A DNA stretch of 64,000 nt. Origin: Tessaracoccus rhinocerotis (GTDB lineage Bacteria; Actinomycetota; Actinomycetes; Propionibacteriales; Propionibacteriaceae). Of the stretch, positions 57,301-64,000 are shown piece after piece. Numbering within the stretch: the stretch's first letter is position 1; each line of letters opens with the position of its first letter. The stretch lies in the NCBI RefSeq assembly GCF_007197885.1, contig NZ_VKKG01000002.1:124001-188000 (forward strand), in the 5' to 3' direction. The notes under the pieces are model-generated. The model did no database searches and was not told where the DNA came from. It worked only from the letters and a program-made list of their open reading frames with translations. The position numbers and the translations under genes are program-made.

Positions 57301-58292
57301 CGTCGCGGATCAAGGATCTGCAGTGGCCCTTCGAGTACGGCGTCTGGGACGGCAGCATCACCCAGTCCAACCCGGAGGGCAACGACCAGGGCATCATCGA
57401 GGGGCCGTACACGTTCACCCACGGTGACTTCCACTACCTGATCTACTCGGGCGCCACGGTGGACAAGTACTACAACCTCGCTGTGATGCGCGCCGAGGTG
57501 GGCAGCGACATCCGGGACCGGGACAGCTGGACCGGGCAACCGTTCTCGGCGTTCAACGCCCACGACACCCACGAAGGCGAGATCGGCGGTGCCCCGCACG
57601 TCGGTGGTGGCCACAACTCCGTGGTGACCGACGAGCACGGGAACCTCGTGCTGGTCTACCACGCCAGGCCCCACCCCGACCCGCACGCCGGGCAGCCCGG
57701 TGCCGGGGGCCTGTTCGACCCGGACCGCCACACCTCGGTGAAGGCGATCAACGTGCGGGCAAACGGCCATCTCGCGCTGGACGTCACTGCGGCCCAGGAA
57801 CTGGCCGACGAGTTCCGCACCGTGACCGCCGTCGTGACGGTGCGTGGCGGGACGGAGCCTTCCGAGGAGCCGTCGGAGGAACCGACCGCCGGACCCACCC
57901 CGCCCGCGCCGGCACCGACGGCAACGGTGACGGTGGATCCGCCCCGGGGCGACGTCTACACCATCCCCGGGTTCCACAGCGTGAACGGTCGTTGGTGGCA
58001 CACCACCTGCGAGCCGTACTCGCAGACCATCCGGTGCCGCACCGAGATCTGGTCCAGCGCGAACGGCGTCTCGGGGTGGGTCTTCAACAACCTCACCTAC
58101 CTGCCGTTCATGACCCGTGCGCAGTGGGCCTCGAACCCGCTCGGCGTGACGGGGGAGTGGACGGCGACCGACGGTCGGCGTTGGCGCACCGAGTGCGACA
58201 CCGTCACGACCGGCCGCAACGGCTGCCGCTCCTACACGTGGACGGTCGGCAGCGGCTGGGTGTTCAACAACCTGGTGCGCTTCAGGAACTGA
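51327..58292 (+). CDS. Giant multi-propeller GH43-like secreted protein with four-Cys module
   Basis: A 2321-residue exported protein: signal peptide to about Ala32; LamG-like (about 35-245); Ig-like (about 255-345); GH43-like propeller (352-690; Asp407 in VRDPV, Asp558 in IDMTV, Glu619 in VEGPL); Big_4; Ig-like; a short half-propeller (about 853-1040); Big_4; GH43 (about 1112-1430; SADPTVF, MTYIHDG, VEGPF); Ig-like; a second half-propeller (about 1515-1690); Big_4; GH43 (about 1790-2170; RADPHIF, FDVNYF, IEGPY); Pro/Glu linker; module (last 113). Three units keep GH43 acids, the half-propellers do not. ATG 51327 lies 11 bp after the previous stop. Confidence 0.8.
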   Translation: MTGNRTRSVVALAGVAALLASGTVLGAAPAGAEEPTDGLLASYSFTARPGDGATVPNGADGSFGPAVVQNAADEQWADSALTFVGGAKTSAGNWVRLPDDLLVGENSATIQMEMKVDASMLANWHFLYNIGADNNTQQYLFASARQNVRSAITTGSNGGERNAAASHPLDADRWYSLATVIDGDAGTISTWLDGVLVGQGDTAGLTPASIADQSMNTIGRAPWPDGLFKGAVATFRVYDRALGADELMTISDDDAALHPDSFTAAAAGVLEDLTAITADTTRLVLPSPQGEVTWSSDLPQVQIADDGVTATITQPAAGEADLTGTLTATASVRGQQATREIPITIRAQAEAADDYGYLFVHFVEDADGYAERIYLDVSNGNNPMSWTRLNGGEPILTNDLGTTGVRDPVLVRNPQTGTYYVVGTDLRVWIEPGSDCPAGVPEGYCPWYQYTHHSLNLVVWESADLVTWSEPRLVEVAPPTAGRAWAPEATWDEDLGAFVLYWSSNIFDEADPQHAGESSSETLHGFTTDFTQADWDQRNPDGARQLYVGEPGTDTIDMTVKQFRNAAGELVTYRAFKENGGRGIVFQSTTEPQWWDVANTGSWTTHQTQIGQAEYGQVEGPLLFQENGRDRWFLFVDQYGGSAQGYRPFTTTDIGVADWTALPQSQLQGMLPETKHGGVLNLTKAEYDAVRAADVVAVDEVAVTTAPGVQPELPATVGLHTSDGASREEAVTWDAIDAEDLESPGVVEVGGEIAGSTLSDNTAEPVRASAVVTVEGTALEQATAGLFLPRFLSAGTELPTSFDGADVTWQGQPTPPAAGISEPVELTATITLDGQSATKSFTVRVLAEGSPLASGYTRTPAGPVTSALHLALRDGDATEVLNLGEAILFAQADFDVADTLRGETRTLLQPHLFRLADAGFGVLAVPGDADGNRLPGRDLLFFESPDLITWTERTIAVPTSGSVNDPAAALDAATGAYRVWWTDAAGADFRAETADLVSLGRPVPADREAELGSEETQLGITAALPGNSLPVTQAEADVLRDRFTQVVNTTVDEGPTLGLELGADVPDATALGDVVAHYSDGSSATKRVQWDADDLAAVDTSVDGTYTVAGTLEVTDFEFPLVPGASADPTVFVHEGSYYWIATNESGGQRGLDIRKSDTIEGLRDATPVRIVEDGGNLAWAPEVHEVGGQLYLFYARGRTSTWNTVQAVVKPLRQGGEPANAADWEDHRLVTLPNGQPLVDPATGAITLDMTYIHDGDNHYVMWSESTRTAPAAGAYLSIASIDPSDPSVLTSDPVQIRRPLYGWDRQTTPVVEGPFALHKDGRIIVTISGSGVDNTYVVGSLTAEAGTDLLDPESWTGSNAPLLTSASVAGQFGPGHNSYFTSLEGDLMTAIHAKPDGGARQSGVRLVQWRADGVTPVLDLVAEREVLPGNRWVSATIVVGDGGEPVVDVADLAIPATITGDLPTTAGSEDVTWTAAPEGWIGSDGRVTLPEDEPVEVHVTATVGDAKVSADARILPDGGQLLSYPLAGGNVFLGESLLASPDSRRSDALHVALDDGASGWLPLNNGKAIGYATWDGDQKSQAGADWQLGSPTFFRHHDGSLGVVASANNNRHVVYVFDLDQDLLVTDERRVPVTTDTSARVGHPRIVADAATGDYKVYWSDAGGEGDAHVTVLDDLSGDARPVVSPSSAVRPAWDGAVPEGALADEASVTTITPDERAAFSAAYGSLVNTGVRAPELEFAGWDDVELPGTVTLDYSDGSTKDLAVEWSRADLDAARTAGAGTHEISGTVVQDDYAYPFIEERADPHIFHNPDDGHYYATGSYYADGGGALLDERTSYGAVGLRRATTIEGLAEAPEHLLRTSEVGDRWGGFFWAPEVHRINGTWYMVVGAHDYGTAGRPAGAAHTWTSATILIPFLGTTQDIVDGKMLDPQYWGDDDAIRPLAGAPSFDVNYFLDESSGQGYWIMPRSAGLEVVEAVTAEGEFPALDGTPSRIKDLQWPFEYGVWDGSITQSNPEGNDQGIIEGPYTFTHGDFHYLIYSGATVDKYYNLAVMRAEVGSDIRDRDSWTGQPFSAFNAHDTHEGEIGGAPHVGGGHNSVVTDEHGNLVLVYHARPHPDPHAGQPGAGGLFDPDRHTSVKAINVRANGHLALDVTAAQELADEFRTVTAVVTVRGGTEPSEEPSEEPTAGPTPPAPAPTATVTVDPPRGDVYTIPGFHSVNGRWWHTTCEPYSQTIRCRTEIWSSANGVSGWVFNNLTYLPFMTRAQWASNPLGVTGEWTATDGRRWRTECDTVTTGRNGCRSYTWTVGSGWVFNNLVRFRN
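57951..58289 (+). other. Four-Cys module, copy F
   Basis: 113 residues; closest by eye to copy E (same TATDGRRWRTECDT stretch). Confidence 0.93.
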
Positions 58293-58374
58293 ACCAACCG
58301 CAGTTGGTCTCGACACGCGGGCTCGTTCCTCGCGCCGCTACTCAACCAGCGGTCGGAGGCGCCTCGTTGGTCGA
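58293..58374. repeat. REP-like element and bidirectional terminator
   Basis: ACCAAC-4-GTTGGT (58293-58308) forms a short hairpin right after the stop; it is followed by the actinobacterial REP-type series TTGGTCTCGACACG...CTCGTTCCTCGC...GCTACTCAACCAGCGG (58304-58352) and another TTGGTCGAG. It lies between convergent genes. Same family as the 27211 hairpin. Confidence 0.6.
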
Positions 58375-58375
58375 G

Positions 58376-59359
58376 TCAGTTCTGGGAGGCGATCTGGGCC
58401 TCCACCTCGGCGGCGTCGGGGTAGGAGGCCTGGGCGCCCTCGTGCTGGACCACGAGGGCGCCCACGACGTTGGCGTAGTCAGCGGCCTCGAACAGGTCCT
58501 CGCCCGCGACGAGGCGGGTGACGAGGGCGGCGACGAACGCGTCACCGGCGCCCGTGGTGTCCACCACCGGGACGGGGAAGCCGGTGACGTGGCGGAAACC
58601 GCCCCCGTTCACGCCGACGGCGGCGCCGTCGCCCCCGAGGGTCAGGACCACTGAGCGCGACCCCAGCTCCAGCAGTCCCCGGACCAGCGTCTCCGGCGTG
58701 TGGGACGGCGCCTCGGAAGTGGTGCCGAGCAGGAACTCGGCCTCGGACTCGTTGACCACCAGAGGGTCCGCCCGACCCACGAGGTCCGCGGGCAGTTCCT
58801 GCGCCGGTGCGGCGTTGAGCACGAATCGGGCGCCGTGCTGCTGCGCCAGTTCGCTCGCGTGCACCACCGTCGCCAGCGGGATCTCCAGCTGGCACACGAC
58901 GGCCCCCACCGCCGGCTGCCCCGGCTGCCAGGCGGCGTCGACGTCGGCCGGGCTGACGTGCTGGTTGCTGGAGGGTGACACGATGATCGAGTTCTCGCCG
59001 TCGGGGGTGAGCAGGATCAGTGCAACGGAGGAGGGGGAGTCACCGGTGCGCAGGAGGGAGACGTCCGCGCCCGCGTCGAGGAGACCCTGCCGCAGTCTCT
59101 GGCCGTACTCGTCGTCGCCGACGCGCCCGACGAACCGCACGTCGGCCCCCAACCGTGCCGCGGCGGCCGCCTGGTTGGCACCCTTGCCGCCGGGAGAGGT
59201 CCAGATCGGGGAGCCCAGGATGGTCTCGCCGCCGACGGGGATGTGGTCCAGCCGGGTGTAGAGGTCCATGTTCGCCGAGCCCACCACCAGGACGCCCCCG
59301 CGGGCCGCGGCCTCGCTGGTGGCGCCTGTGTTGATGGTGGCCTGCTGGGTCTCGCTCAC
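58376..59359 (-). CDS. rbsK: Ribokinase (PfkB family sugar kinase)
   Basis: A 327-residue PfkB-fold kinase with GSANMDLYTRL near the start, the substrate-site GGKGANQAAAAARLGA (about 56-71), the NxxE motif VVNESEAEFLLG and the ATP/anion-hole DTTGAGDAFVAAL (about 268-280). It phosphorylates ribose at O5; a related pentose is possible given the glycosidases next door, but no pentose transporter or isomerase is in view. GTG start at 59359 with GGAGG 4 nt upstream. Confidence 0.87.
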   Translation of the reverse strand: MSETQQATINTGATSEAAARGGVLVVGSANMDLYTRLDHIPVGGETILGSPIWTSPGGKGANQAAAAARLGADVRFVGRVGDDEYGQRLRQGLLDAGADVSLLRTGDSPSSVALILLTPDGENSIIVSPSSNQHVSPADVDAAWQPGQPAVGAVVCQLEIPLATVVHASELAQQHGARFVLNAAPAQELPADLVGRADPLVVNESEAEFLLGTTSEAPSHTPETLVRGLLELGSRSVVLTLGGDGAAVGVNGGGFRHVTGFPVPVVDTTGAGDAFVAALVTRLVAGEDLFEAADYANVVGALVVQHEGAQASYPDAAEVEAQIASQN

Positions 59360-59493
59360 GGTTCCTCCTGGGACAAGGTGGTCTGTTGCGCTCACGATAT
59401 CCGCCCGTGACCCCGCCGGGAATCTGGACTCGTCGGTAGCGCGCGCCTGACGGAGTAGGTTGTGGCACGACCCTGGAAGACGGAGGACACCGC

Positions 59494-60228
59494 ATGACTG
59501 ACCGACCCCTCGCCATCGTGACCGGCGCCACCGGTGCAATGGGACGCTGCACCGTGGAGAACCTCGTCGCGACGCACGACGTCGTCGCCCTGGGGCGGAA
59601 CGAGGAGGTGCTGGCCGAACTCGCCGAGCTCGACGGTGTCACCACCCACGCGGTGGCGCTGTCGGACCACGCCGGACTGGCAGCGGTCGTCGAACCGCTG
59701 GAGCGCATCGACGTCCTCGTCCACGTGGCAGCGATCTCCGTCCGCTTCACAGTGGAGACGGCAACGGCCGACGACTGGCGCGAGCACTTCGAGACCAACG
59801 TGATCGCTCCCGCCGAACTGACGCGCCTGGCCCTGCCGAGGCTCCGCGAGTCGCAGGGCACCGTGATCTTCATCGGGTCGGGTGCCAGCCGCGTCCCGGC
59901 ACCCGGACACGCCGTCTACACCGCCTCGAAGCACGCGCTGCTCGGGCTGGCCAACACGCTGCGCATCGACGAGGCCAACACCGGGGTGCGGGTCAGCACG
60001 ATCGCGCCCGGGCCGACCAACAGCGGCATGATGCGCTCCATGCAGGCGCAGGCGGGTGACGACTACAACGAGGACCACTACCTGATGCCTGAGTCCATCG
60101 CGCAGGCCGTGCGCTACGTCGTGGACGCGCCGGCAGACGCCCAGATCACCGACGTCTCGGTGCGGCCCCGTATTGAGGTGCACCTGCGCAAGGACGGCGA
60201 GGCCAGCAAGCCCCGCCGCTCTGCCTGA
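59494..60228 (+). CDS. Short-chain dehydrogenase/reductase
   Basis: A 244-residue SDR. The Rossmann Gly motif TGATGAMG (10-17), an HVAA patch in place of NNAG (about 77-80), the catalytic Ser near GSGASR and YTASK (about 147-151) are all present; a C-terminal basic tail extends beyond the fold. TAGGTT about 37 bp upstream could be the -10; GGAGG lies 6 nt before the ATG. Substrate unknown. Confidence 0.88.
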   Translation: MTDRPLAIVTGATGAMGRCTVENLVATHDVVALGRNEEVLAELAELDGVTTHAVALSDHAGLAAVVEPLERIDVLVHVAAISVRFTVETATADDWREHFETNVIAPAELTRLALPRLRESQGTVIFIGSGASRVPAPGHAVYTASKHALLGLANTLRIDEANTGVRVSTIAPGPTNSGMMRSMQAQAGDDYNEDHYLMPESIAQAVRYVVDAPADAQITDVSVRPRIEVHLRKDGEASKPRRSA

Positions 60229-60232
60229 TTGC

Positions 60233-60754
60233 TCAGGGGAGGCTGATCGCGCGGTCCGCCGAGCCGAACTGGCGACGGTAGTAGGTCAGTCCGCCGTGCT
60301 CGGCGGACTCCGCGGTGGCGACCGTCGCCAGCAGTACGGTGTGGTCGCCGCCGGGTTCGAGCACGACGTGCTCGCAGCGCAGCCACGCCGCCGCGCCGGA
60401 GAGCCTCGGCAGGCCGTGGTCCTGCGTCCAGTCGACACCCTCGAACCGGTCCGGCAGCGCCGGGGTGGCGAACCGGATGGCGGTCTCGGCCTGGTCCTCG
60501 GCGAGGACGTTCACCAGCAGCCTGCCCGTCTGCCGGATCCGACCCACCAGCGAGCCGCGGTTGTCCAGCGCCAGCAGCACCATCGGCGGATGGACCGAGA
60601 GCGACGCGAACGCGGAGACGGTGGTGCCGTGGGGCACGCCGTCCTGCATGGTGGTGACGATGGTGACGGGGGCCGAGACGCGGCTCATCGCCTCCCGGAA
60701 CGCGGCAGCCAGTTCATCCATGGCACCCAAGCTATCGGCCGGGACAAGGTTCAC
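60233..60754 (-). CDS. Flavin reductase family protein
   Basis: A 173-residue FMN-binding split-barrel (flavin reductase domain): SAPVTIVTT near 28-36, HGTTVSAFASLSVHPP (about 42-57) and NVLAEDQ are family-typical. It supplies reduced flavin or serves as the small component of a two-component oxygenase. The GTG at 60754 overlaps the permease stop (GTGA); an ATG at 60721 behind a TAGCTT box could give a leaderless second start. Partner enzyme not evident here. Confidence 0.85.
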   Translation of the reverse strand: MNLVPADSLGAMDELAAAFREAMSRVSAPVTIVTTMQDGVPHGTTVSAFASLSVHPPMVLLALDNRGSLVGRIRQTGRLLVNVLAEDQAETAIRFATPALPDRFEGVDWTQDHGLPRLSGAAAWLRCEHVVLEPGGDHTVLLATVATAESAEHGGLTYYRRQFGSADRAISLP

Positions 60755-62199
60755 TGCCGTGGCTGCCCCTCGGGATCCTCCTCGCTGGTGTAGATGCCCG
60801 GGGCGTCGTAGAACATGTTGGCGCCGTCGGCGGCCTCACGCAGTTCGCGGGGCGCGATCGCGCGGGCCAGGTGGTACAGGGCGACCGTGACGATGGTGCC
60901 CAGGGCGATCCCGCCCAGGCTGAAGGTCTCGCCGATCGGGAGTTGCACGTCACCGACGCCGATGATGATGCCGGCCGCTGCGGGGACCAGGTTGAGGGGG
61001 TTGCCGAAGTCGACGTTGTTCTCCTTCCAGATCTTGGCGCCGAGCAGGCCGATCATGCCGTAGAGGACGACGGTGATGCCGCCCAGCACGGCCCCGGGGG
61101 TGGCCGAGATGATGGCGCCGAACTTGGGGGAGAAACCGAAGGCGATGGCGACGATCGCGGCCACGACGTAGGCCGCGGTCGAGTAGACGCGGGTGGCGGC
61201 CATGACGCCGATGTTCTCGGCGTAGGTGGTGGTGGGTCCGGCTCCCACGAAGGTGGCGATCATCGAGCCCGCGCCGTCGGCTGCGATGGCCCGTCCCATC
61301 ACCGGGTCCAGGTCCTCGCCGGTCATCTCGGCGACGGCCTTGACGTGGCCGGTGTTCTCCGCGATCAGCGCGATCACCACTGGGAGGGCGACGACGATTG
61401 CGGCCAGGCTGAAGCTCGGCAGGTGCAGTCCGACGACGTTGGCCTCGCCGTTCCAGACCCAGTTCGCCAGGTCGGTCACCGGGGGCAGGCCGAACCAGTC
61501 GGCGGCGGCCACCCCGCTCCAGTCCACGCGCAGGGCCTCGGTGACCGTGCCGTCCTCGGCGACGGTGCTGCGCGGACCGAGCACCAGGTCGAAGACCCAG
61601 CCCAGGAGGTAGCCGATGACCAGGGACAGGAAGATCGCGATCCGGCCGAGGAAGCCGCGCAGCCCCACGCTGAGGGCGATCACCACGAGCATCACGATGA
61701 AGGCCAGCCACGGGTCCTGGGGCCAGTAGACCCCGGCCACCACGGGGGCGAGGTTGAAGCCGATCAGCATCACCACGGCGCCGGTGACCACGGGCGGCAG
61801 GGCGCGATGGATGACGCGGGCCCCGGCGAAGTGGATGATGAGACCCACCATGAACAGCGTCAGCCCCACCACGAACAGCGCACCGGTCAGGTCGGCGGGA
61901 TTCCCGCCGATGCTGTAGACGGCGGTGGCGACGCCCACGAAGGAGGCGCTGGAGCCCAGGTAGCTGGGCACCTTGTTCTTGACGGCGAACAGGAACACCA
62001 GCGTGGCGATGCCGCTCATCATGACCGCCAGCTGCGGGTTCAGACCCATCAGCAGCGGGAACACGAACGTGGCGCCGAACATGGCCACGACGTGCTGCGC
62101 GCCGAGTCCGACGGTGCGTCCCCAACCGAGCCGCTCGCCGGGCATCACCACCGCCCCGGGCAGTAGGTCACCGTTGTTGTGCAGCTTCCATCCGAGCAT
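60751..62199 (-). CDS. NCS2 family nucleobase (uracil-type) permease
   Basis: A 482-residue membrane protein with about 12-14 helices. The conserved substrate-site segments are visible: the QHVVAMFGAT helix near 34-43, IALIAENTGHVKAV (about 276-289, with the NCS2 Glu) and GAGPTTTYAENIGVMAATRV (about 316-335). These fit the UraA/uracil branch. It is followed with overlap by the flavin reductase. Likely imports a pyrimidine or purine base with protons. Confidence 0.88.
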   Translation of the reverse strand: MLGWKLHNNGDLLPGAVVMPGERLGWGRTVGLGAQHVVAMFGATFVFPLLMGLNPQLAVMMSGIATLVFLFAVKNKVPSYLGSSASFVGVATAVYSIGGNPADLTGALFVVGLTLFMVGLIIHFAGARVIHRALPPVVTGAVVMLIGFNLAPVVAGVYWPQDPWLAFIVMLVVIALSVGLRGFLGRIAIFLSLVIGYLLGWVFDLVLGPRSTVAEDGTVTEALRVDWSGVAAADWFGLPPVTDLANWVWNGEANVVGLHLPSFSLAAIVVALPVVIALIAENTGHVKAVAEMTGEDLDPVMGRAIAADGAGSMIATFVGAGPTTTYAENIGVMAATRVYSTAAYVVAAIVAIAFGFSPKFGAIISATPGAVLGGITVVLYGMIGLLGAKIWKENNVDFGNPLNLVPAAAGIIIGVGDVQLPIGETFSLGGIALGTIVTVALYHLARAIAPRELREAADGANMFYDAPGIYTSEEDPEGQPRQ

Positions 62200-62224
62200 C
62201 TCCCGGCCCCTTCCGTACGGCGGA

Positions 62225-62243
62225 ATGTTAGCGGGTCTAGGCT
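62225..62243. promoter_or_regulatory. Divergent -10 boxes, permease and FAD oxidoreductase
   Basis: TAACAT on the minus strand (62230-62225) serves the permease; TAGGCT on the plus strand (62238-62243) lies 6 nt before the ATG at 62250 and implies a leaderless transcript. Confidence 0.45.
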
Positions 62244-62249
62244 GGTCGC

Positions 62250-63365
62250 ATGGTGCACGACGTTGTGGTGATCGGTGCGAGTGTGGCTGGACTGACGGCG
62301 GCCCGACGCCTCGCGACCGACGGATTCGACGTCGTGGTGCTGGATCCGAACCCCGAGGGGGCCTCCGCGGCCATCGGGCACGGGGTGGCCGCGTGTGCGC
62401 ACAGCAGCACGGTGACCACCATGTCGGCCGCCTACGGCACCGAGGCGGTCAACGAGCACGTGCGCCGCAACCTCGTCGGCATGGAGGAGATCCGCAGGGT
62501 GCTGGCCACCGGCGACGTGCCGCACCGGGTGCTGCCGCTGCACGACCACTCACTTGGCGTCGCGCTCGACCGCGAGCTGGTGCCGACGCTCGAACTGCTC
62601 GCCTCCGCCGGGGCCGAGGTCCGGCTGCTGGGCCGGGACGAGACCCGACGTCCGGGGGCGGGGATCGTGTCGGAGGCCATCCTCGTCGACCCGGCTCAGT
62701 ACGCCGGCGCCCTGGCCGCGCAGGCCGCGCACGCCGGCGCCGACATCCGCTACGACATGACCGTCACCCACCTCGTGCGGCGCGACGGCGTGACCGCCGT
62801 CGCCGCCCGTCCCAACCTGGCCTGGGCCCGGGAGGTCCACTCCATGCTCGCGGTCGCCGTCGTCGACACCCTCGGCGTGAGCCCATGGGGACGGATGGCC
62901 GGCAACGGGGCGGCGCAGTACGTGCCGCGGGTCCGGTTCCGGGTGGCACAGGTCCCCGACGTGGTGACCCTCAGCGCCGGGCCACCGGTCTGGCTGGTCC
63001 GCCCGGACGGTGACGAGGCGGTGGCCTACGGCCCGAAGTACCCGGCGTCCGGGCGCGGCGACGGTGTGGCCGAGCTGGAGCGCTTCGTCACGGGCAGACT
63101 GGGCGGGACCGACCTGCGCAGCGGCACCATGGCCATCGACCCCAGCGACCACGGCCGCCCCGCAGTGGGTGCCTCGCCGATACCTGGCGGCTTCTACGCA
63201 CGCGGCAACGGCCGCGGCGAGCTCATGAACGGCACGGCCAGCGGCACCTTCCTCGCGGCGCTGCTGCTGGGCCTGGAGTCCTCGCACCAGAACAACGCGC
63301 TGCCGATGTCCTCGCGCCTGCGTGCGTCGGCGCGGGGGCTGCGCCAGCGGCTCCTCGGCCACTGA
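62250..63365 (+). CDS. FAD-dependent oxidoreductase (DAO-type)
   Basis: A 371-residue flavoprotein. The N-terminal dinucleotide site is VVVIGASVAGLTAARRLA (about 5-22) with the acidic end of strand 2 (VVLDPNPEG); a C-terminal GGFYARGNGRGELMNGTASG stretch (about 315-334) fits the FAD ribityl/pyrophosphate contacts. The middle is divergent. Substrate unknown; leaderless start. It faces the permease and ends in a hairpin. Confidence 0.75.
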   Translation: MVHDVVVIGASVAGLTAARRLATDGFDVVVLDPNPEGASAAIGHGVAACAHSSTVTTMSAAYGTEAVNEHVRRNLVGMEEIRRVLATGDVPHRVLPLHDHSLGVALDRELVPTLELLASAGAEVRLLGRDETRRPGAGIVSEAILVDPAQYAGALAAQAAHAGADIRYDMTVTHLVRRDGVTAVAARPNLAWAREVHSMLAVAVVDTLGVSPWGRMAGNGAAQYVPRVRFRVAQVPDVVTLSAGPPVWLVRPDGDEAVAYGPKYPASGRGDGVAELERFVTGRLGGTDLRSGTMAIDPSDHGRPAVGASPIPGGFYARGNGRGELMNGTASGTFLAALLLGLESSHQNNALPMSSRLRASARGLRQRLLGH

Positions 63366-63380
63366 CGCGCCTCCGCGTCA
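63363..63380. terminator. 7-bp hairpin between convergent genes
   Basis: TGACGCG-CCTC-CGCGTCA overlaps the oxidoreductase stop codon and lies 9 bp before the end of the convergent remnant gene. Confidence 0.55.
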
Positions 63381-63388
63381 CCTCTTGG

Positions 63389-63913
63389 TCAGCGGCTGAA
63401 CGAGACCTGGTTGTTGAACACCCAGTCCCAGCGCTCGTCGAACTGCCAGCCGGAGGGGGTGCTGGTCTGGTCCACCACCAGCGTCCAGATGTAGCTGCGG
63501 CAGCCACCCCTGCCGGTGTTGGCCGTGTCACACTCGGTGCGCCAGCGGCGGTCGTCGGAGGTGAACGTGCCGGGGACCCCGAGCGGGTTGTTCGCCCAGG
63601 CCTGGCGCTTCATCAGGGGCAGGTAGCTCAGGTTGTTGAAGTGCCAGCCCGTCTCCCGGACGAAGGTCTCGCCCACCGGGTGCTCGTCGGCCGTCACCTG
63701 GCCGAACACCGACGTCCCCAGCGCGCCGTTGCCGATGGGAAGCGACTCCTCCTGCCAGCCGTTCAGCGGGGCCGGGGCGCCGTAGGTCAGGACAAGGGGG
63801 TCCTGCTGTGTGGTTGGTTCGGCCGCTGCCGACTCAGTCAGTGACGGGACCACTGTCCCGGCCATTGTCAGCGCTGCCACAAGACCTGACAGCAGAGCGG
63901 TTCGGATTCGCAC
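63389..63913 (-). pseudogene. GH95 alpha-L-fucosidase remnant fused to half a four-Cys module
   Basis: 174 residues in one open frame. A signal peptide (to about Ala31) is followed by only the first strand region of a GH95 fucosidase (38-79, with ESLPIGNGALGTSVFG), which in full enzymes begins a domain of about 700 residues. It then jumps, near residue 80, into the middle of a four-Cys module (81-174): the first half-repeat, with CEPYSQT, is missing, while W-H-F-N-N, the second Cys pair and the final W-V-F-N-N remain. This is best read as an in-frame internal deletion. It may still be exported, but it cannot be a fucosidase. A misassembly is the alternative. Confidence 0.75.
63392..63673 (-). 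other. Four-Cys module, copy G (5' half deleted)
   Basis: Retains TGWHFNNLSYLP, RRWRTECDT and GRGGCRS; lacks the DVYxTPGFH start and the first Cys pair. Confidence 0.88.
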
Positions 63914-64000
63914 AGGAGATCACCCATCGTCGTCGACACGGTTCGGCGGCCAACCCTGGCCGGTCCGCCCATCGAACTCATGCGGCTTCGGGACTGTCAA
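63914..64000. other. Upstream region of the remnant gene, no feature seen
   Basis: 87 bp to the window edge. No convincing promoter, ribosome site or open frame on either strand. Confidence 0.4.

Overview
The window is high-G+C actinobacterial DNA. Signs of this are leaderless starts with a TANNNT box about 7 nt before ATG or GTG, a DUF3151 gene, frequent GTG starts, secreted proteins with Pro/Glu/Ser-Thr linkers, and a REP-like palindrome family of the GGTCGAGTAGC type. A Propionibacteriaceae-like organism is my best guess, held weakly. No rRNA, tRNA, CRISPR array, transposase or phage gene is visible.

Left part (0.4-27.2 kb): a Wzx/Wzy-type exopolysaccharide (EPS) locus. It has a polyprenyl-phosphate sugar-1-phosphate transferase, five further glycosyltransferase-type genes (GT2/GT4) or sugar modifiers, two kinase-less Wzz-like chain-length proteins, a Wzy-like polymerase, a Wzx flippase, acetyl- and pyruvyl-transferases and two AsnB-type enzymes. 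Three tandem secreted beta-helix proteins (15.3-19.1 kb) sit inside it; two of them share a 763-bp almost identical segment. At its right edge is a compact cassette: acyl carrier protein, an ACP-like 68-residue protein without the carrier serine, AsnB, a NadE-like ATP-pyrophosphatase, an acyl-AMP ligase, a membrane-anchored SGNH-like protein and an AcpS-type phosphopantetheinyl transferase. I read this as a dedicated acyl or amide modification system for the polymer, made next to the flippase.

Middle (27.3-38.0 kb): a 1299-residue secreted metallophosphoesterase, a patatin-like protein, a PTS-dependent dihydroxyacetone kinase operon (dhaK-dhaL and a DhaM-HPr-EI fusion), purA and a small membrane protein.

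Right part (38.2-58.3 kb): four giant secreted glycosidases in a row (double GH43-like; GH127; double GH43; a 2321-residue protein with several GH43-like propellers), probably acting on arabinose-rich glycan. A LacI-type operator-like palindrome precedes the GH127 gene. Then come ribokinase, an SDR, a flavin reductase, an NCS2 permease, an FAD oxidoreductase and a decayed GH95 fucosidase remnant.

The thread linking the regions is an unnamed four-cysteine module of about 110-137 residues, itself built of two half-repeats. It appears seven times: behind the signal peptide of one beta-helix protein, at the C-terminus of the phosphoesterase and all four glycosidases, and half-preserved in the GH95 remnant. 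None of these proteins ends in an LPXTG sorting signal, so the module is a strong candidate for a surface-retention or glycan-binding domain, possibly recognising the polymer made by the neighbouring EPS genes.
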